The translations under genes were made by a program, and so were the position numbers. DNA of 64,000 nt from Denitrobaculum tricleocarpae (GTDB lineage Bacteria; Pseudomonadota; Alphaproteobacteria; Kiloniellales; Kiloniellaceae). The notes under the pieces were generated by a model. It saw only the letters and a list, made by a program, of their open reading frames with translations, made no database searches and was not told where the DNA came from. This document shows positions 40,857 through 49,336 of the stretch, piece after piece; the first letter of the stretch is position 1; each line of letters opens with the position of its first letter. The stretch lies in the NCBI RefSeq assembly GCF_007004665.1, contig NZ_ML660066.1, positions 1 through 64,000 of the forward strand, given 5' to 3'.

Positions 40857-41293
40857 TGTGAAGCCCCCGTCCGCATCAGAGGCACAGTGCGTTTACCGTT
40901 GCCATTGCTGTCGCTGTTACCGGCCTTCTTCGGGGGCTCAGGTGCATTGCGCAGAATTTCTTCGATAATGTCTTCCAGACCTTCACTGTCCTGACTGTCG
41001 CTCACCTGAGATTCGCGAACCGGCAGGTCGTCCAGATGCACAACCTGTTCGGCAAGAAGTGGCGCAAAATCCAGATGACGTTCGGACAGATCCGCCAGAT
41101 GCGAGGGCTGGTTCAGGAAGCTCCATTCCGCCTCGAGCACCCGGATCGCTTCGCTGTCCTGCTGCATTTCGGCGCGGGCGATCCCCAGCTCGGTCTCAAG
41201 TTCCTGAACCTTGTACTTGATATGAAAGGCGAACCAGATCGACAGAGCGCAGGCTGCCAGCCAGGCACAGAGGGCTAGCTTGTTCATGCTCAT
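40853..41293 (-). CDS. ftsL: Cell division protein FtsL
   Basis: A 146-residue small bitopic protein. A membrane helix ([20 protein letters not shown], ~residues 5-24) leads directly into a periplasmic coiled coil ([37 protein letters not shown]). The [18 protein letters not shown] segment is the conserved FtsL feature of Alphaproteobacteria. The acidic, low-complexity C-terminal tail of about 60 residues is an extension. FtsL forms the FtsQLB subcomplex that activates FtsWI. Position between rsmH and ftsI supports the call. GGAGGAAG precedes the ATG; 4-bp overlaps occur on both sides. Confidence 0.9.
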   Translation of the reverse strand: MSMNKLALCAWLAACALSIWFAFHIKYKVQELETELGIARAEMQQDSEAIRVLEAEWSFLNQPSHLADLSERHLDFAPLLAEQVVHLDDLPVRESQVSDSQDSEGLEDIIEEILRNAPEPPKKAGNSDSNGNGKRTVPLMRTGASQ

Positions 41294-42312
41294 GCGGCTT
41301 CCTCCACCCAGGGGGCCGCTGAAGTGCGCCGTGCGGCGCGCAGCCGGGCCGAACGGGAGCGGGGGTTCACGGCAGTTTCGTCGTCCGCCGGACCCTTTGC
41401 GCCCTTGAACAGCAATTCAAAGGTCGCTGCCGGGGAGCGATCGTCGTTGTTGGCGGGCAGGTGCCGCGAACCGCGTGGTGCAGCGCCGCAGCGTTCGATC
41501 AGGAACCGCTTAACGGCGCGATCCTCCAATGAGTGGAACGAGACCACCACGAGGCGTCCGCCAGGGGCCAGCAAGCGCTCTGCAGCGCGCAAGCCGCGAT
41601 GCAGTTCGCCCAGTTCGTCATTGACGTAAATCCGCAGGCCCTGGAAGGTGCGGGTTGCCGGGTCGATGTTGTCGTCGCGCTTCTTTCCGCCCGCGGGGCG
41701 AACCACTTTACGAACGATGTCAGCCAATTGGCCGGTCCGCTCGATGCGGTTCTCGCGCCGTGCGTTGACAATCGCGCGGGCAACCTGACGGGCCCGGCGT
41801 TCTTCGCCGAAGTGGAAGATAATGTCCGCGAGCTCGCCTTCGGACAGGCTGTTGATCACGTCGGCAGCACTCGGGCGCTCGCTGTCTGCCGAACCCTCCA
41901 TACGCATGTCCAGTTCGGCGTCGTAGCGGAATGAAAACCCGCGTTCCGCCTGGTCGAGCTGCATGGAGGAAACGCCGAGATCCAGGACCACGCCATCGAC
42001 TTTATCGATGCCTTCCCGTTGCAAGAGACTGTCCATATCTCCGAAGCAGCCTTCGACAATCAAAAGCTTGCCGTTGAAGCGCGCGACCATTTCCTGGCCG
42101 GCCCTGATCGCCGTGACATCCCGGTCGATTGCAACGACACGGCAATCCGCGCTCTCCAGAATCGCACTGCTGTAACCACCGGCGCCGAAGGTGCCGTCGG
42201 TATAGGTTTCCCCGTCGCGGGGGGCGAGTGCGGCCAGCACCTCGCGCAGCATGACAGAGATGTGCGGGGCGTCTTGCTTGGCTGCGAATGTCTTTGAACG
42301 TGGCTCCGTCAC
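41290..42312 (-). CDS. rsmH: 16S rRNA (cytosine1402-N4)-methyltransferase
   Basis: A 340-residue RsmH/Mra[33 protein letters not shown] is the family opening with the SAM-binding loop. [22 protein letters not shown] and [29 protein letters not shown] follow. [17 protein letters not shown] and [17 protein letters not shown] complete the signature. It N4-methylates C1402 of 16S rRNA, tuning decoding in the P site. It starts with GTG, overlapping the mraZ stop as GTGA, with GGAGGCG upstream. It is the second gene of the dcw operon. Confidence 0.97.
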   Translation of the reverse strand: MTEPRSKTFAAKQDAPHISVMLREVLAALAPRDGETYTDGTFGAGGYSSAILESADCRVVAIDRDVTAIRAGQEMVARFNGKLLIVEGCFGDMDSLLQREGIDKVDGVVLDLGVSSMQLDQAERGFSFRYDAELDMRMEGSADSERPSAADVINSLSEGELADIIFHFGEERRARQVARAIVNARRENRIERTGQLADIVRKVVRPAGGKKRDDNIDPATRTFQGLRIYVNDELGELHRGLRAAERLLAPGGRLVVVSFHSLEDRAVKRFLIERCGAAPRGSRHLPANNDDRSPAATFELLFKGAKGPADDETAVNPRSRSARLRAARRTSAAPWVEEAA

Positions 42313-42773
42313 TTTGCGGCGCCTCCGCTATCTCCCATGGGAACGGTTAGGTTCTGCTGCCGCGCCCGCTCACGGGCCTGGGCTTTTTGCTCTTCAAGAG
42401 CGGCCGGCTGCCAGATCTGAAACTGCCGACCTTTGCCGACAAAGGCGGCGCGTTCGGTGATGCCGGCATGCTCGATCAAGGGCGCGGGCAGAATGATCCG
42501 GCCTTCGCTGTCAAAAGGCAGCTGCAGCGAATCAGCGAAGATCATGGTCGCCAGATCGTCTTGGGTTTCCGAGAAAAAATCGTAACTCGAAACCTGGTCG
42601 TTTAATTTTTCAATGAAATCCATGCCGCAGGCTTCGATGGCGTCCGCGCGGTATGAGCGAAAGGCCACGATGCCGTTATAGGACTGGGACGCGAGCGCCT
42701 GGCGGAACGTCGCAGGAACGGAAACACGCCCCTTGCGATCCACCTTGTTCTCGAAGGTGCCAATGAACACCAC
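42309..42773 (-). CDS. mraZ: Transcriptional regulator MraZ
   Basis: A 154-residue protein with two SpoVT/AbrB-type MraZ domains: [21 protein letters not shown] near the N-terminus, and [23 protein letters not shown] in the middle. MraZ forms a ring-shaped oligomer and binds TGGGN direct repeats upstream of its own operon, repressing it in E. coli. The GTG at 42773 is used as start, with AGGAG 10 bp upstream. The array of target repeats at 42872-42915 lies about 100 bp upstream, so autoregulation is very likely. The last ~20 residues are polar and variable. Confidence 0.95.
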   Translation of the reverse strand: MVFIGTFENKVDRKGRVSVPATFRQALASQSYNGIVAFRSYRADAIEACGMDFIEKLNDQVSSYDFFSETQDDLATMIFADSLQLPFDSEGRIILPAPLIEHAGITERAAFVGKGRQFQIWQPAALEEQKAQARERARQQNLTVPMGDSGGAAK

Positions 42774-42871
42774 GACCCGTTACTCCTGCGGCGATTGCCG
42801 CTCCATTCACAAACCCAGCTCCGGACATCCGGACCCCATTTTTGGACGCACGAAGTGCCCTAAGTGCCCAT

Positions 42872-42916
42872 TGGGACAGTTTGGGATATCATGGGTTCTT
42901 ATGGGTGTCAATGGTA
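42872..42916. promoter_or_regulatory. MraZ-box array over the mraZ promoter
   Basis: On the plus strand TGGGA, TGGGA, TGGGT, TGGGT and a weaker TGGTA start at 42872, 42882, 42892, 42902 and 42912. The strict 10-bp period (5-nt box, 5-nt spacer) matches the known MraZ target. A candidate promoter on the minus strand overlaps it: TTGACA (42906-42911), 17-bp spacer, TATCCC (42883-42888). Binding would cover the promoter. Confidence 0.85.
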
Positions 42917-43362
42917 CGCAAGTAAAACTATGCGCATTAATAAAGGGTTAACAGTCGTTTTTACGCCTATGGCAGTATCGTTTTTCCTCCTTAAACTTGT
43001 CTTCACTTACCGGGTGGCAGAAGTTTGTACTAAGAATGTGGATTAATTGTGTTCACTTTATGTTCTGATCATCCAATTTGCCAGTACAGAAGCAATCTTC
43101 GGACAATTCTCAGAACGACACCAAAACCGGGATTTGCGCGCTACCGAAGCAAAAGAACAGGGCTCTTTCTGCCTCTTGGCGTCTGTTCTTGAGTCTGATT
43201 CACCTTGTGCCGCAATTCAACGAAAAACGATCAGGCTCTCTTTCTCCGGTATCTCGTGATTCAGAGCCTCAGACACTGGAAACGTAGCTTATCTCTATGA
43301 TATAGGGCGTATTTTAGGGTTTTCACCGTTGTGGTGAAATTTCAGAAAAAGTGAGAAATTAG
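42917..43362. other. Intergenic region between the mraZ promoter and rnpB
   Basis: About 445 bp with no credible gene. Short open frames on the plus strand lack coding character. Near rnpB, TTTCACC (43320-43326) and GGTGAAA (43332-43338) form a 7-bp hairpin 25 bp beyond the RNA's 3' end. It lacks a clear T-run on the minus strand, so it is a weak rnpB terminator candidate. Confidence 0.45.
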
Positions 43363-43837
43363 GTGTCAGACGATCTGTAAGCCGGGTTCTGTCCCCCGCG
43401 TTTCCGCGGATGGATGGCCATTCATCTGGGACGCCCGTTGCCGGGCGCCTCGCGCAACTTACCCGGACGGCGACGCGAAAATCCGCCTGATTCCTGTCGG
43501 ACAAGCCAACAGAAACCTACCGTCCCTACATAGTTTTGCTCCCGGTGGGGTTTACCTTGCCGCTCACGTCGCCGTGCGCGCGGTGCGCTCTTACCGCACC
43601 CTTTCATCCTGGCCTGCAGGCCCGTCCCATGAAATCCCATAGGGGTGTCCCATGAAATCCCATATGCGGTCGGACCCCGGCAGGTGGTTTGCTTTCTGTG
43701 GCACTTTCCCTGGGGTCGCCCCCGCCGGGCGTTACCCGGCACCGTATTTCCGTGGAGCCCGGACTTTCCTCCCGCCTGGTAGCCTCGCGAACCACGTCCG
43801 CTGCTTGCCAGGGGGCGGCCATCCGACCGTCTGACAC
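43363..43837 (-). ncRNA. rnpB: RNase P RNA (class A)
   Basis: Minus strand, about 475 nt. Helix P1 is formed by GTGTCAGACG at the 5' end and CGTCTGACAC at the 3' end. Conserved core sequences are clear: GAGGAAAGTCCGGGCTCC near the 5' end, ACAGAAA, GGGTGCGGTAAGAGCGCACC, GGTAAACCCC, and the 3' GGGGGACAGAACCCGGCTTACAGA. It is the catalytic RNA that trims tRNA 5' leaders. The variable P12 area contains an 18-bp sequence repeated directly (43624-43641 and 43647-43664). Ends are set by P1 and by the promoter spacing and may be off by a few bases. Confidence 0.96.
43624..43664. repeat. Direct repeat inside rnpB with MraZ-box-like pairs
   Basis: GTCCCATGAAATCCCATA occurs twice (43624-43641, 43647-43664), with a 5-bp gap and a 23-bp period. 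On the rnpB sense strand each unit contains two TGGGA boxes separated by 5 nt (TGGGATTTCATGGGA), the same geometry as the mraZ promoter array. Confidence 0.8.
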
Positions 43838-43843
43838 ACTTCA

Positions 43844-43872
43844 GAGTTAGGCCTATTCGCGCCCTGCGTCAA
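43844..43872 (-). promoter_or_regulatory. rnpB promoter
   Basis: On the minus strand TTGACG (43867-43872), a 17-bp spacer and TAACTC (43844-43849). This would start transcription near 43837, exactly at the P1 5' strand. Confidence 0.65.
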
Positions 43873-43908
43873 TGCTTTCGCGGCGCCACATTGCCTGCCG
43901 GAGAGGTT

Positions 43909-44625
43909 TTAGGCGGTCTCGAGCAGATGCCTCAAGGTGGCACAAGTGGCCGGACCGGGTTCGCCGGAGAGGTGGTCTGGCCGGAAATGCCGCTGAAAGG
44001 CCCGGATGACCGCGCGGGTGTCGTCGTTCAGGACGCCGTCCCGGGAGACCTGATAGCCATAGTCATGGAGCAGGGATTGCAGCTGCGCGATATCGCACTC
44101 GGCATCGGCGTGTTCCGGCAGTGTTTTGAGATCTGGCCAAACGCCGATACCTTCGGCGGCGAGGCGCGGCCAATCGAAGAATTCACCGGGATCCTCCTTG
44201 CGCAACGGCGCAACATCGGAGTGTCCCAGTACCCGGCGCGGCGGGATTGCCTGGCGCTGAAGTATATCCTTCGAGAGCGCGATCAGAGAGGCCATCTGGG
44301 CTTCGGGAAAGGGACGGTAGCCGAACTCGTGACCCGGGTTGATCAGTTCGATCCCGATCGAGCGGGCATTGATGTTGCTCTCGCCCGCCCAGGAAGCGAC
44401 CCCGGCGTGCCAGGCCCTCTGTTCTTCCGGAACCAGCCGGTAGGTGACACCGTCTTCATCGATGCAGTAGTGCGCGCTGACCCGCCCTGGTTCCGCGTTG
44501 GGATCGCAAAGTCGTTCAAGCGCTTCTTCACCACTGCGCATTCCCGTGTAGTGCATCAACAGAATGTCGATGGCCTGGCCGCCGCGGGTGTCATGGTTTG
44601 GCGAAGGCCGTTCGACGATACGCAT
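43909..44625 (-). CDS. N-acetylmuramoyl-L-alanine amidase (AmiD/AmpD-like) with peptidoglycan-binding domain
   Basis: 238 residues. An amidase_2 domain covers residues ~10-160: LLMHYTGM gives the first zinc histidine, AHYCIDEDGVTYRLVPEEQRAWHAGVASW is typical, SIGIELINPG holds the catalytic glutamate, and VLGHSDVAPLRKEDPGEFFDW gives the second histidine and final ligand. The C-terminal ~65 residues form a PG_binding_1 domain (LQSLLHDYGYQVSRDGVLNDDTRAVIRAFQRHFRP). No signal peptide is evident, so a cytosolic AmpD-like role in recycling 1,6-anhydro-muropeptides is possible. The added binding domain is more like AmiD. rnpB lies immediately downstream. Confidence 0.88.
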   Translation of the reverse strand: MRIVERPSPNHDTRGGQAIDILLMHYTGMRSGEEALERLCDPNAEPGRVSAHYCIDEDGVTYRLVPEEQRAWHAGVASWAGESNINARSIGIELINPGHEFGYRPFPEAQMASLIALSKDILQRQAIPPRRVLGHSDVAPLRKEDPGEFFDWPRLAAEGIGVWPDLKTLPEHADAECDIAQLQSLLHDYGYQVSRDGVLNDDTRAVIRAFQRHFRPDHLSGEPGPATCATLRHLLETA

Positions 44626-44661
44626 AAACTGGATCTCGTTGTTGCTGTCGTGGTGCGGCGT

Positions 44662-45549
44662 CTACTGACGCTCGGCGCCGGGCGATGCCGTCTTCGGGCG
44701 CCGCAGTACGATGATGGCAACCCCCACCACCGTCAAGCAGCCACCCGCGATGAGATAGGGTGTCAGGGCTTCGCCCAGAAAAAAGACGCCCGCAAAGACA
44801 CCGATAACCGGCACCAGCAAGGTAAAGGGCATGGCCTGATTAAAGCTGTAGCGCCGCAGGAGCCAATACCAGCAGCCATAGCCGAAGACCACCACCATGA
44901 TGCTCTGGTACAGGACCGCGAAGGTGGCGGGCCAGGGGATCTGGCCGACAGTCTCGATCTGGTTGTCTTCGAAAACCAGCGATGCGGCCAACAGCATCGG
45001 TGTGGCGAAGACGGCCATCCAGGCGTTGAGGGCAAAGCCATCGACGCCCTCCAGGAACTTGATCTGCACATTCGCAACGGACCAGGTGCAGGCGGCCGCG
45101 ATCACCATGAAGAGTGAGAGATACTGGCCATCGAGCCGGGGCTCACCGGCAATCAGGGCGACGCCGACGAAGGCAATGGCCATGCCCAGCGCGCGGCGCC
45201 AGCCGAGCTTGTCCTTGAAAAAGACAGCTGCCAGCAGTGCTGCAAAGGGAACCTGAAGCTGGATCGCAATTGCCGCCGTGGCGGCATCGAGATCTTTCAG
45301 CCCATTGAACATCAGGGAGAAGTGCAAAAGCCCAAGGGTGAAGGCAATGGCCATGACCTGCCGCCAGCGCCCCTTTGGCGGCTTGACGAATGGAATGAGG
45401 ACGATGGCGACCAAGGCAAAGCGCAGCGCCATGAAGAGCAGGGGCGGTAAATGCGTCAGGCCGATCTTCGCGACCGCGAAATTCAAACCCCAAACTAAAG
45501 CCACCGCCAAAAAGATGGCCAGATGCAGAGGCGAGATGCTTCCCGGCAT
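44662..45549 (-). CDS. EamA/DMT-family transporter
   Basis: A 295-residue protein with ten membrane helices arranged as two EamA repeats. The first repeat ends with ATAAIAIQLQVPFAALLAAVFFKDKLGWRRALGMAIAFVGV. The second ends with NQAMPFTLLVPVIGVFAGVFFLGEALTPYLIAGGCLTVVGV. Members export amino acids or other metabolites across the inner membrane, or exchange nucleotide sugars. The substrate cannot be told. Its ATG overlaps the stop of the upstream ABC-F gene by one base (TAATG), so the two are translationally coupled. Confidence 0.85.
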   Translation of the reverse strand: MPGSISPLHLAIFLAVALVWGLNFAVAKIGLTHLPPLLFMALRFALVAIVLIPFVKPPKGRWRQVMAIAFTLGLLHFSLMFNGLKDLDAATAAIAIQLQVPFAALLAAVFFKDKLGWRRALGMAIAFVGVALIAGEPRLDGQYLSLFMVIAAACTWSVANVQIKFLEGVDGFALNAWMAVFATPMLLAASLVFEDNQIETVGQIPWPATFAVLYQSIMVVVFGYGCWYWLLRRYSFNQAMPFTLLVPVIGVFAGVFFLGEALTPYLIAGGCLTVVGVAIIVLRRPKTASPGAERQ

Positions 45550-47408
45550 TAACGCGGCGCGCGGTCTGCTGACAGAGCCTCGCGCTGCTCTTCGAGCTCC
45601 AGCCAGCGTTCCTCGGCGGTGCTGAGTTCACTTCTCGCGGTTTCGAGTTCCGCGGCGAGGCCGAACACGCGCTTTGGGTCGCCCTCATAGAGTTTCGGGT
45701 CGGCGAGCGAGGTCTCCAGCTCCGCCATCCGCGCCGATATCTCTTCCATTCTTTGCGGCAGGCTATCGAGCTCCCGCTGGTCCTTGTAACTGAGTTTACG
45801 CGAAGTGCTCTTGTTACCGGCCGGTTTGACTTGCCGCTGCGGCTGGAGTTTAGGTGGTTTGTCGGCTGCACTCTTGCTGGCCTTCCCGTTGCGCCGGGCG
45901 AGATAGTCGCTGTAGCCGCCGACATATTCCTGCACCTCGCCATCGCCCTCTACGGCAATGATCGAAGTGACGAGGCGATCGAGAAAGTCGCGGTCATGGC
46001 TGACCAGAAGAAGGGTGCCTTTGTAGCTGTCGAGCACGTCGAGCAGCAGGTCCAGCGTTTCCATATCCAGGTCGTTGGTCGGCTCGTCCAAGACAATCAG
46101 GTTGCTGGGATTGGCGAAGAGGCGCGACAGAAGCAGCCGGTTTTTTTCACCGCCCGAGAGCGTGCGCACCGGCTGGCGGGCCTGACCGTCATCGAAGAGA
46201 AAGTCGCGCAGATAGGCGACCACATGGCGTTGAACGCCTTGCACCATGATCGAGTCGCCACCGTCCGGCGCCAGCGCGCGCCAGAGCGTGGTGTCCGGAT
46301 CGAGAGACTCACGCCGCTGGTCGAAGTACACCGGCTTCAGATTGGTTCCGAGTTTGACCGACCCGCTGTCCGGCGCCAGCTTGCCGATCAGCATCTTGAC
46401 CAGGGTTGATTTACCGGCACCGTTGGGCCCGAGGATACCGATCCGCTCCCCGCGTTTGATCCGGGTGGAGAAGCTCTCGATGATCTTTTTCTCACCGCCG
46501 GTGCCGTTTGCGTAGGATTTGGAAATCTCCTTGGCCTCGATCACCAGATCGCCGCCGCCCTGGGCCGTGTCGACCGCCAACTTTGCCGTGCCCGGAGCGC
46601 TCAGCCAGTCCCGGCGTTTCGCCCGCAGATCCTGCAGGCGCGCCAGACGTCCCTCGTTGCGCTTGCGCCGGGCCGTGACGCCGCGCAGCAGCCATTTTTC
46701 CTCACGGTGGATCTGCCGGTCCAGGCGATGTTGTTCCTGCGCCTCGCGGTCCAGCAGTTCCTGTGACCAGTCCTCGAAGTGCGCGAAGCTTTTGTCCAGG
46801 CGCTGAATCCGGCCGCGATCAAGCCAGAGCGTGTTGCGGGTCAGGTTGTTGAGGAAGGTCCGGTCATGACTGATCACCAACAGGGCGCCCTTGAAACGCG
46901 CCAGTTCATCTTCGATCCACTCGATGGTGGGCAGATCCAGATGGTTGGTCGGCTCGTCGAGCAGCAACACGTCAGGTTCGATAATCAGGGCGCGGGCAAG
47001 GGCGCAGCGACGTCCCTCGCCGCCAGAGAGTTCCGCCAGCTGACGATCGCCACCCAGGTTGAGCCTGGCCAGGATCGCGTCGACCTGATGCCGGGTTGTC
47101 GGGTCTTGGTCATGATCCGCACCCAGACCGGCGGCAACGTGATCGGCGACCGTTCCGCCGGGCTCGAAATGCGGATCCTGGGGCAGATAGGCAACGGTGA
47201 CGCCCGGCTGGACGAAGCGGCTGCCGCCGTCCAGCTCCTGGACTCCGGCGAGCACACGCAGAAGAGTCGATTTTCCGCTGCCGTTACGTCCGACCAGGCA
47301 GGCCCGGTCTCCGCGGGACAGGCCCATGGAGAGGCTGTCGAACAAGGGGCGCGGGCCGAAAGCGACCTTGGCTTCGTGAAGCGCAAGAAGAGGAACGGGG
47401 GGAGCCAT
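45549..47408 (-). CDS. uup: ABC-F family ATPase, Uup-like
   Basis: A 619-residue protein with two ABC ATPase domains and no membrane domain. Domain 1 has VGRNGSGKSTLLRVLAG, LSGGEGRRCALARALI and LLLDEPTNHLDL. The ARE-type linker contains the basic RREKWLLRGVTARRKRNEGRL region. Domain 2 has LGPNGAGKSTLVKMLIG, LSGGEKNRLLLSRLF and IVLDEPTNDLDMETLDLL. The C-terminal ~90 residues form the coiled-coil DNA-binding tail of Uup (RKLSYKDQRELDSLPQRMEEISARMAELE). ABC-F proteins act on the ribosome E site; Uup also affects branched DNA. It starts 21 bp after the DjlA-like gene. Confidence 0.9.
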   Translation of the reverse strand: MAPPVPLLALHEAKVAFGPRPLFDSLSMGLSRGDRACLVGRNGSGKSTLLRVLAGVQELDGGSRFVQPGVTVAYLPQDPHFEPGGTVADHVAAGLGADHDQDPTTRHQVDAILARLNLGGDRQLAELSGGEGRRCALARALIIEPDVLLLDEPTNHLDLPTIEWIEDELARFKGALLVISHDRTFLNNLTRNTLWLDRGRIQRLDKSFAHFEDWSQELLDREAQEQHRLDRQIHREEKWLLRGVTARRKRNEGRLARLQDLRAKRRDWLSAPGTAKLAVDTAQGGGDLVIEAKEISKSYANGTGGEKKIIESFSTRIKRGERIGILGPNGAGKSTLVKMLIGKLAPDSGSVKLGTNLKPVYFDQRRESLDPDTTLWRALAPDGGDSIMVQGVQRHVVAYLRDFLFDDGQARQPVRTLSGGEKNRLLLSRLFANPSNLIVLDEPTNDLDMETLDLLLDVLDSYKGTLLLVSHDRDFLDRLVTSIIAVEGDGEVQEYVGGYSDYLARRNGKASKSAADKPPKLQPQRQVKPAGNKSTSRKLSYKDQRELDSLPQRMEEISARMAELETSLADPKLYEGDPKRVFGLAAELETARSELSTAEERWLELEEQREALSADRAPR

Positions 47409-47429
47409 TTACTTTGATCCGGACTGTCG

Positions 47430-48164
47430 TCAGCTGATTTCGCGCAGTTTGCGGATCTGGTCGTAGGCCGCATTGATATTGGCGAGCTTTTCGTTCGCCA
47501 GATCAACGAACTCCTGCGGCATACCCTGGGCCATCAGGCGGTCCGGGTGGTTTTCGAGAACCAGTTTGCGGTGAGCGGACTTGATCTCGTCGTTGCTGCT
47601 GTCGCGCGAAACGCCGAGCAACTGGAAGGGATCAAAGCTGGAGGGACTTACGTTCTCGCCATAAATCCGCTCCCATTGGCTTTCCGAAAAGCCGAATATC
47701 TCGGAGACGTTCGCCAGAAACTGCAACTCGTCGTCGGTCACCTTGCCGTCGGCGCGCGCAATATGGAACAGGCCACGCACCAGTTCTTCCAGAACCGCCG
47801 GATTGTTCTTGAACATGCGGGCAATCTGTTTCGCGTAGGGCTCAAAACCCTGGGAGTCTTTTCGGGCCTGGTCGAAAAGCCGCCCGACGTTTTTGACCTC
47901 ATCGGGCGGAATGCGAAACATCTGCTTGAATGCCGTGACTTCATCGCGGGTGACGACACCATCGGCCTTGGCCATTTTCGCGCCGAGGACGATAACGCCG
48001 ATGGTAAAAGCGATCTGTTTGGTCGCGTCACCGGCGTTCTCGTCTGCCGGTGTCTCGCGCAGCTTGTCGACGGCATGACCCGCAACGGCACCGATCAGTG
48101 CACCGAGGGGACCACCGAGCGCCAAGCCGGCTGCACCTCCAAGAATTTTGCCCCAAATGCTCAT
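47430..48164 (-). CDS. djlA: DjlA-like protein: TerB domain plus C-terminal J-domain
   Basis: 244 residues from the ATG at 48164 (MSIWGKILGGAAG), with GGAAGACACCGAG upstream. Residues ~5-28 are a glycine-rich hydrophobic segment (GGAAGLALGGPLGALIGAVAG), like the single dimerising membrane span of DjlA. Residues ~50-160 form a TerB-type helical domain (MAKADGVVTRDEVTAFKQMF; IARADGKVTDDELQFLANV), with two acidic metal-binding-like loops. The final ~65 residues are a J-domain with the HPD motif (LENHPDRLMAQG) that stimulates DnaK. It probably acts at the inner membrane as a co-chaperone. It precedes the ABC-F gene by 21 bp. Confidence 0.88.
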   Translation of the reverse strand: MSIWGKILGGAAGLALGGPLGALIGAVAGHAVDKLRETPADENAGDATKQIAFTIGVIVLGAKMAKADGVVTRDEVTAFKQMFRIPPDEVKNVGRLFDQARKDSQGFEPYAKQIARMFKNNPAVLEELVRGLFHIARADGKVTDDELQFLANVSEIFGFSESQWERIYGENVSPSSFDPFQLLGVSRDSSNDEIKSAHRKLVLENHPDRLMAQGMPQEFVDLANEKLANINAAYDQIRKLREIS

Positions 48165-48393
48165 CTCGGTGTCTTCCGGTCCGTCTCTTTCATCTTTTGG
48201 GTGTCTTGGCCGTTGCGCCAGGCCGGCTGGTGGCCGAGGTCGTTTTAACAAACCACGGCCGTTTTAACGAACTGCCGCCCGTAATCAAGTGCAGCTCAAC
48301 GCTGTTGTCTGACGTGTTATTTCATGCGCAGAAGATGTCGGCAAGCTGATCGCGGCTATATTCTATCCGGCCCGGATGCCCCGGGCAAAGAGA

Positions 48394-49188
48394 TTACTGA
48401 AGCCGTCTTTGCGGTTTGTCGATCCCGCCGATACGTCCGATTCCCGGCAGTTTGATTGCCAGATCCAGAGGATCTACGCCAAAAGCCAGCCCGAGTACGG
48501 AGACTTCCAGCCCTTCTTCAAGACCGGCCATGACCCCCAAAAGACCCAAGGCTGAGAGCTGTACACCGGTCCCACTAGGGGTTCTTGCGGCCAAAGTGGT
48601 GGCGCCGAGATAGTCTTTGCCCACGGCTGTCGGAGGAAGTTCCAGCCTCAGTTCCGGGACTGCGCGCCCAATTGTCGCGGTGAAGGTGTTTGAATTCGGC
48701 CCCGGCCAGGTCTTGTAGTCATTTGCATGGGGGTAGCTCTGGATGGCCAGCTCTATTTTATCGATGACCGCCTCTACCTTCGGGCCACGCAGGTCCACAT
48801 AGACCTCTGGCGTCGAACCGAACCAGCGCCGGTCCGGAGCTCCGTCACGGCGAACCAGGGGAGAGCGCCCGCCCCAAAAGCGCCAGCCAATCACTTCATA
48901 GGTCGAAAACTCAGTTGCATTCTCTCGTTTCACCGAAACCCAGGTGTGGACGGCAAAAGCACCCCGCCAGCCAAACGCGCGCGCGCCATAGACCTGTACC
49001 ACCGGTTCCCGAACGAACGCCGGGTCCGGCGCCAGCCCCGTACTCGCGCGGCTTGCCTCGGACCAACTGCGCGAAACATTGACCTGTCCGGTGACGGCAG
49101 CCATCAGCGGACCCGCCAAAAGCAGGATAACCGCGAGCCCCAGATTTCGGAGGATACGGGCGACACTCTTAAAAACACTCCGTTTCAT
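48394..49188 (-). CDS. DUF3750 family exported or membrane-anchored protein
   Basis: A 264-residue protein with an N-terminal hydrophobic helix (LGLAVILLLAGPLMAAVTG) that may be a signal peptide or anchor. The body matches my memory of the DUF3750 family: VVQVYGARAFGWRGAFAVHTWVSVK, YEVIGWRFWGG, APDRRWFGSTPEVYVDLRG, and YKTWPGPNSNTFTATIGRAVPELRLELPPTAVGKDYL. No function is known to me for this family. The HTW and WPGPNSNTF blocks look like an active or binding site. It stands alone, divergent from the hydantoinase gene; the ribosome-binding site is weak. Confidence 0.75.
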   Translation of the reverse strand: MKRSVFKSVARILRNLGLAVILLLAGPLMAAVTGQVNVSRSWSEASRASTGLAPDPAFVREPVVQVYGARAFGWRGAFAVHTWVSVKRENATEFSTYEVIGWRFWGGRSPLVRRDGAPDRRWFGSTPEVYVDLRGPKVEAVIDKIELAIQSYPHANDYKTWPGPNSNTFTATIGRAVPELRLELPPTAVGKDYLGATTLAARTPSGTGVQLSALGLLGVMAGLEEGLEVSVLGLAFGVDPLDLAIKLPGIGRIGGIDKPQRRLQ

Positions 49189-49242
49189 CGCAAAACGCTG
49201 CCATGCATCTGTGACCTAATAAAGGCAACTTAAAGTGAAGTG

Positions 49243-49300
49243 TCGAGTTTTCCACTCGAAACAACATTATATTGACATTTTATCTATAAATTGTTTATAA
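49243..49300 (+). promoter_or_regulatory. Promoter with operator-like palindrome for the hydantoinase-MarR operon
   Basis: TTGACA (49272-49277), a 17-bp spacer and TTATAA (49295-49300) form a near-consensus sigma-70 promoter, about 37 bp before the ATG. The perfect inverted repeat TATAAA-TTG-TTTATA (49285-49299) overlaps the spacer and -10. Another hairpin-forming repeat, CGAGTTTTCCACTCG, lies at 49243-49257. The region is notably AT-rich. Confidence 0.7.
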
Positions 49301-49336
49301 AATATATAATACTCCAACAAAGCGAAAGCGACGGAC

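Noticed and set aside
42864-43287. Several short plus-strand frames between mraZ and rnpB
   Set aside because: They overlap the MraZ-box array and a low-GC spacer, have no ribosome-binding sites and no plausible protein features.
43295-43837. Open frames across the RNase P RNA on both strands
   Set aside because: The region folds as a class A RNase P RNA with all conserved core sequences, so the frames are incidental.
43909-49188. Genomic island or prophage between rnpB and the hydantoinase gene
   Set aside because: All genes are ordinary chromosomal families in short operons; there is no integrase, attachment repeat or phage gene.
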